DNA from: JAYPEY01 sp964519245
GTDB taxonomy: Bacteria > Verrucomicrobiota > Verrucomicrobiia > Limisphaerales > JAYPEY01
NCBI GenBank assembly: GCA_964519245.1
Contig: CAZFLK010000001.1
Span: forward strand, 53,732 to 117,731
Direction: 5' to 3'
Length of the DNA stretch: 64,000 bases
Position numbers and translations under genes: made by a program. The notes beneath the pieces were generated by a model. That model did not search any database. It was not told where the DNA came from and saw nothing but the letters and a program-made list of their open reading frames with translations. Each line of letters begins with the position of its first letter. The first letter of the stretch is position 1. Of the stretch, positions 62,496 through 64,000 are shown piece by piece.

Positions 62496-63098
62496 ATGTC
62501 AGTCGCCGGTTTCAAGATACGCCGCGTCCATGTGGGCGACTTGAACGAATTGCGCGCGGTGTGGCGCGCGGCCGGCGTCTACAGCCTCGAACTCGAGAAG
62601 CGCTTCACCGAGTTCCAGATCATCATCAACGACAAGGCGGCCATCGTCGCCGCCTTCGCCGTCAATGCGCAGGGCAAGGAAGCGCACATCCACACGGAAT
62701 CCTACGCCCCCGACGCGCCCAAGGACGAGATCCGCGAGCTGATCTGGAAGCGCGTCCAGACCCTGGCCGAGAACCGCGGACTGGTCCGCCTGTGGGCCGA
62801 GGACCAGGCATTCTGGAAACGCCACGGTTTCACCAAACCCAAGGAGAAAGCCCTGAAGAAGGGGATCGAGCTCTTCGGGTCCACCATGGAGCGGCGGCTC
62901 ACCCTGCAACTCCGGGAGGAAGAGGACCTCCACAAGCTCGCCGAGGCCCAGTTCGAACTCTTTCAGCAGTCCGCCCAGGCCGAACGCGAAAAGATTCTCA
63001 GTCAGGGCAATCTCTACAAGAACATCGCCATGGCCGTCGCCGCCCTGGTCGTTCTCGGCGGCCTCATCGGAACCGCCTTCTTCCTCATCTCGCGATAG
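62496..63098 (+). CDS. GNAT-like acetyltransferase with C-terminal membrane anchor
   Basis: A 200-residue protein. The N-terminal 140 residues resemble an N-acetyltransferase fold (KIRRVHVGDLNELRAVWRAA, LVRLWAEDQAFWKRHGFTKP), though the acetyl-CoA loop is not clear. A coiled-coil-like charged helix (EEEDLHKLAEAQFELFQQS) leads to a hydrophobic C-terminal tail (NIAMAVAALVVLGGLIGTAF). This is an unusual tail-anchored topology. Divergent from ligA by 109 bp. Confidence 0.65.
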   Translation: MSVAGFKIRRVHVGDLNELRAVWRAAGVYSLELEKRFTEFQIIINDKAAIVAAFAVNAQGKEAHIHTESYAPDAPKDEIRELIWKRVQTLAENRGLVRLWAEDQAFWKRHGFTKPKEKALKKGIELFGSTMERRLTLQLREEEDLHKLAEAQFELFQQSAQAEREKILSQGNLYKNIAMAVAALVVLGGLIGTAFFLISR

Positions 63099-63132
63099 CG
63101 TCCGGAAGAGCGGTCCAGCGGCGCGATGCGTC

Positions 63133-64000
63133 CTAACCCTTCGCCCGGTTCAACAGATTCTCGGTGATTTTCTGCGCGCGGTCGTCGGGTCCGTGCGGCC
63201 GGCTCCAGTGGGACCAGGGCAGCATGTGACCGGGCGGCGACGACAAGCCCTGCGCCCACCAGATGGTGGAGGCGTTGAAGACGAAGTTGCCCTTGGGGCC
63301 GGGATAGATCGTCGCGGACCATTGTTGCGGATTCACCCCGCCCTGCAGGGCCGTGCCCTTGGCGACTTCGACCAGGCCCTCGATATCCCGGGGCGGATCG
63401 CCGTGATACTCCCAACCGATGAAGCCGGGAATCGACTCGCCCTTCTTCATGCCGGAGCCCTCGAAGATCCAATGCTCCGGCCGCTCGCAGATCCAATCGC
63501 CGCCGCCGTTGACCGGGTCGACATTGCGCGCGCCCATGAGGTAGCCCTCGTCCGGCCCGCGATGGGGAAAGGGGCCGTGGTCGCGTTCCCGGTCTTCGGC
63601 ATACTTGTACTGGCCGCCGTAGGGACCGCCGCGGAACATGATTCGCTTGGGACGCCCATCCGTGCTGGCGGACAAGGGCGTGACCCAGCAAACCGAGTTT
63701 CCCGAGAAAAACATCAGGTTGGTTCCGGCGTCCCGCAGCTCCACGACGTTGTCGTAGGCGCGGCGGTCCCAATACTCGTCATGGCCGACGCTGAGGAACC
63801 CCTTGAAACGACCGGGACGCGCGTAGTCCCTCTCGACCATGTCGGAGTTGGAACAATAGGTGACGTCGTAGCCGTGCTTCTCCAGCCAGTAGGCGAAGGG
63901 AAACTCAAAGCAAAGCCACTCGCCGGAGCCGATCGATTGCGGGTTGTCGTAGATCTGCGCGTACTTGGCGTAGGGCCGATCGAAGCTGACATCCGCCCAA
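63133..64000 (-). CDS. N,N-dimethylformamidase beta-subunit-like protein, 3' part
   Basis: The frame is open to the right edge, so the N-terminal part lies outside the window. About 289 residues of the C-terminal domain are seen: VSFDRPYAKYAQIYDN, SGEWLCFEFPFAYWLEKHG, FKGFLSVGHDEYWDRRAYD, LMFFSGNSVCWVTP and FIGWEYHGDPP. These match the large subunit of N,N-dimethylformamidase-type hydrolases, with Cys and His/Glu of a possible metal site. Function of such proteins in PVC bacteria is not proven. Confidence 0.85.
   Translation of the reverse strand, partial: WADVSFDRPYAKYAQIYDNPQSIGSGEWLCFEFPFAYWLEKHGYDVTYCSNSDMVERDYARPGRFKGFLSVGHDEYWDRRAYDNVVELRDAGTNLMFFSGNSVCWVTPLSASTDGRPKRIMFRGGPYGGQYKYAEDRERDHGPFPHRGPDEGYLMGARNVDPVNGGGDWICERPEHWIFEGSGMKKGESIPGFIGWEYHGDPPRDIEGLVEVAKGTALQGGVNPQQWSATIYPGPKGNFVFNASTIWWAQGLSSPPGHMLPWSHWSRPHGPDDRAQKITENLLNRAKG

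Noticed and set aside
1..64000. CRISPR arrays, tRNA or rRNA genes
   Set aside because: No regular repeat-spacer pattern, tRNA-like cloverleaf or rRNA sequence was seen by eye; short RNA genes could be missed.

Overview
The window is GC-rich, densely coding DNA from a Gram-negative bacterium of the PVC superphylum, most likely a Verrucomicrobiota member. The evidence is family content: two large DUF1549/DUF1553 (PSD1) proteins, one with a planctomycete-type cytochrome head, a DUF1501 protein, a DUF1080-ThuA fusion, four secreted sulfatases, many Sec or Tat signal peptides, and one sulfatase with a beta-strand tail of the kind common in Verrucomicrobia. No plasmid, phage, tRNA, rRNA, CRISPR array or intact insertion sequence was seen. 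Species cannot be named from sequence alone.

Layout. 1-5.2 kb: end of a UvrD/Rep helicase, a SurA-like chaperone, the DAHP synthase gene aroF behind a putative Tyr/Phe-sensing attenuator, and a secreted LRR protein. 5.2-12.4 kb: quinone oxidoreductase, NamZ-like muramidase, sugar nucleotidyltransferase with PTS enzyme I, and an aroK-queG pair. 12.5-26 kb: cytochrome/PSD1 protein, zinc-ribbon proteins, an SDR, two sulfatases, a gene broken by an in-frame UGA, the galK-galE Leloir pair and an SGNH hydrolase. 26-28 kb: ECF sigma factor operon. 28-39.5 kb: a catabolic island with CocE hydrolase, PSD1, DUF1501, DUF1080-ThuA, sugar-phosphate-isomerase-like protein and a large sulfatase. 39.5-45.4 kb: rnc, a degenerate M24 protein, coaD-HD-GNAT and thrC. 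45.4-52.6 kb: ParE-like toxin remnant with antitoxin, sulfatase, prolyl oligopeptidase, ClC channel and ankyrin protein. 52.6-56.4 kb: the conserved rpmH-rnpA-yidD-yidC-jag cluster with a visible promoter. 56.4-64 kb: second secreted LRR protein, TPR-like protein, another isomerase-like protein, NicO transporter, ligA, a tail-anchored GNAT protein and a partial dimethylformamidase-like gene.

How it fits together. The accessory genes point to growth on sulfated, probably marine or plant-derived, glycans: sulfatases strip sulfate, the PSD1/DUF1501/DUF1080 proteins are periplasmic companions, isomerase-like proteins and galK/galE handle released sugars. The most striking regulatory feature is at 2631-2834: a 27-codon ORF with a Tyr-Tyr-Phe run, a rho-independent terminator and a competing antiterminator directly upstream of aroF. 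Several palindromic intergenic elements of unknown function are scattered between operons.
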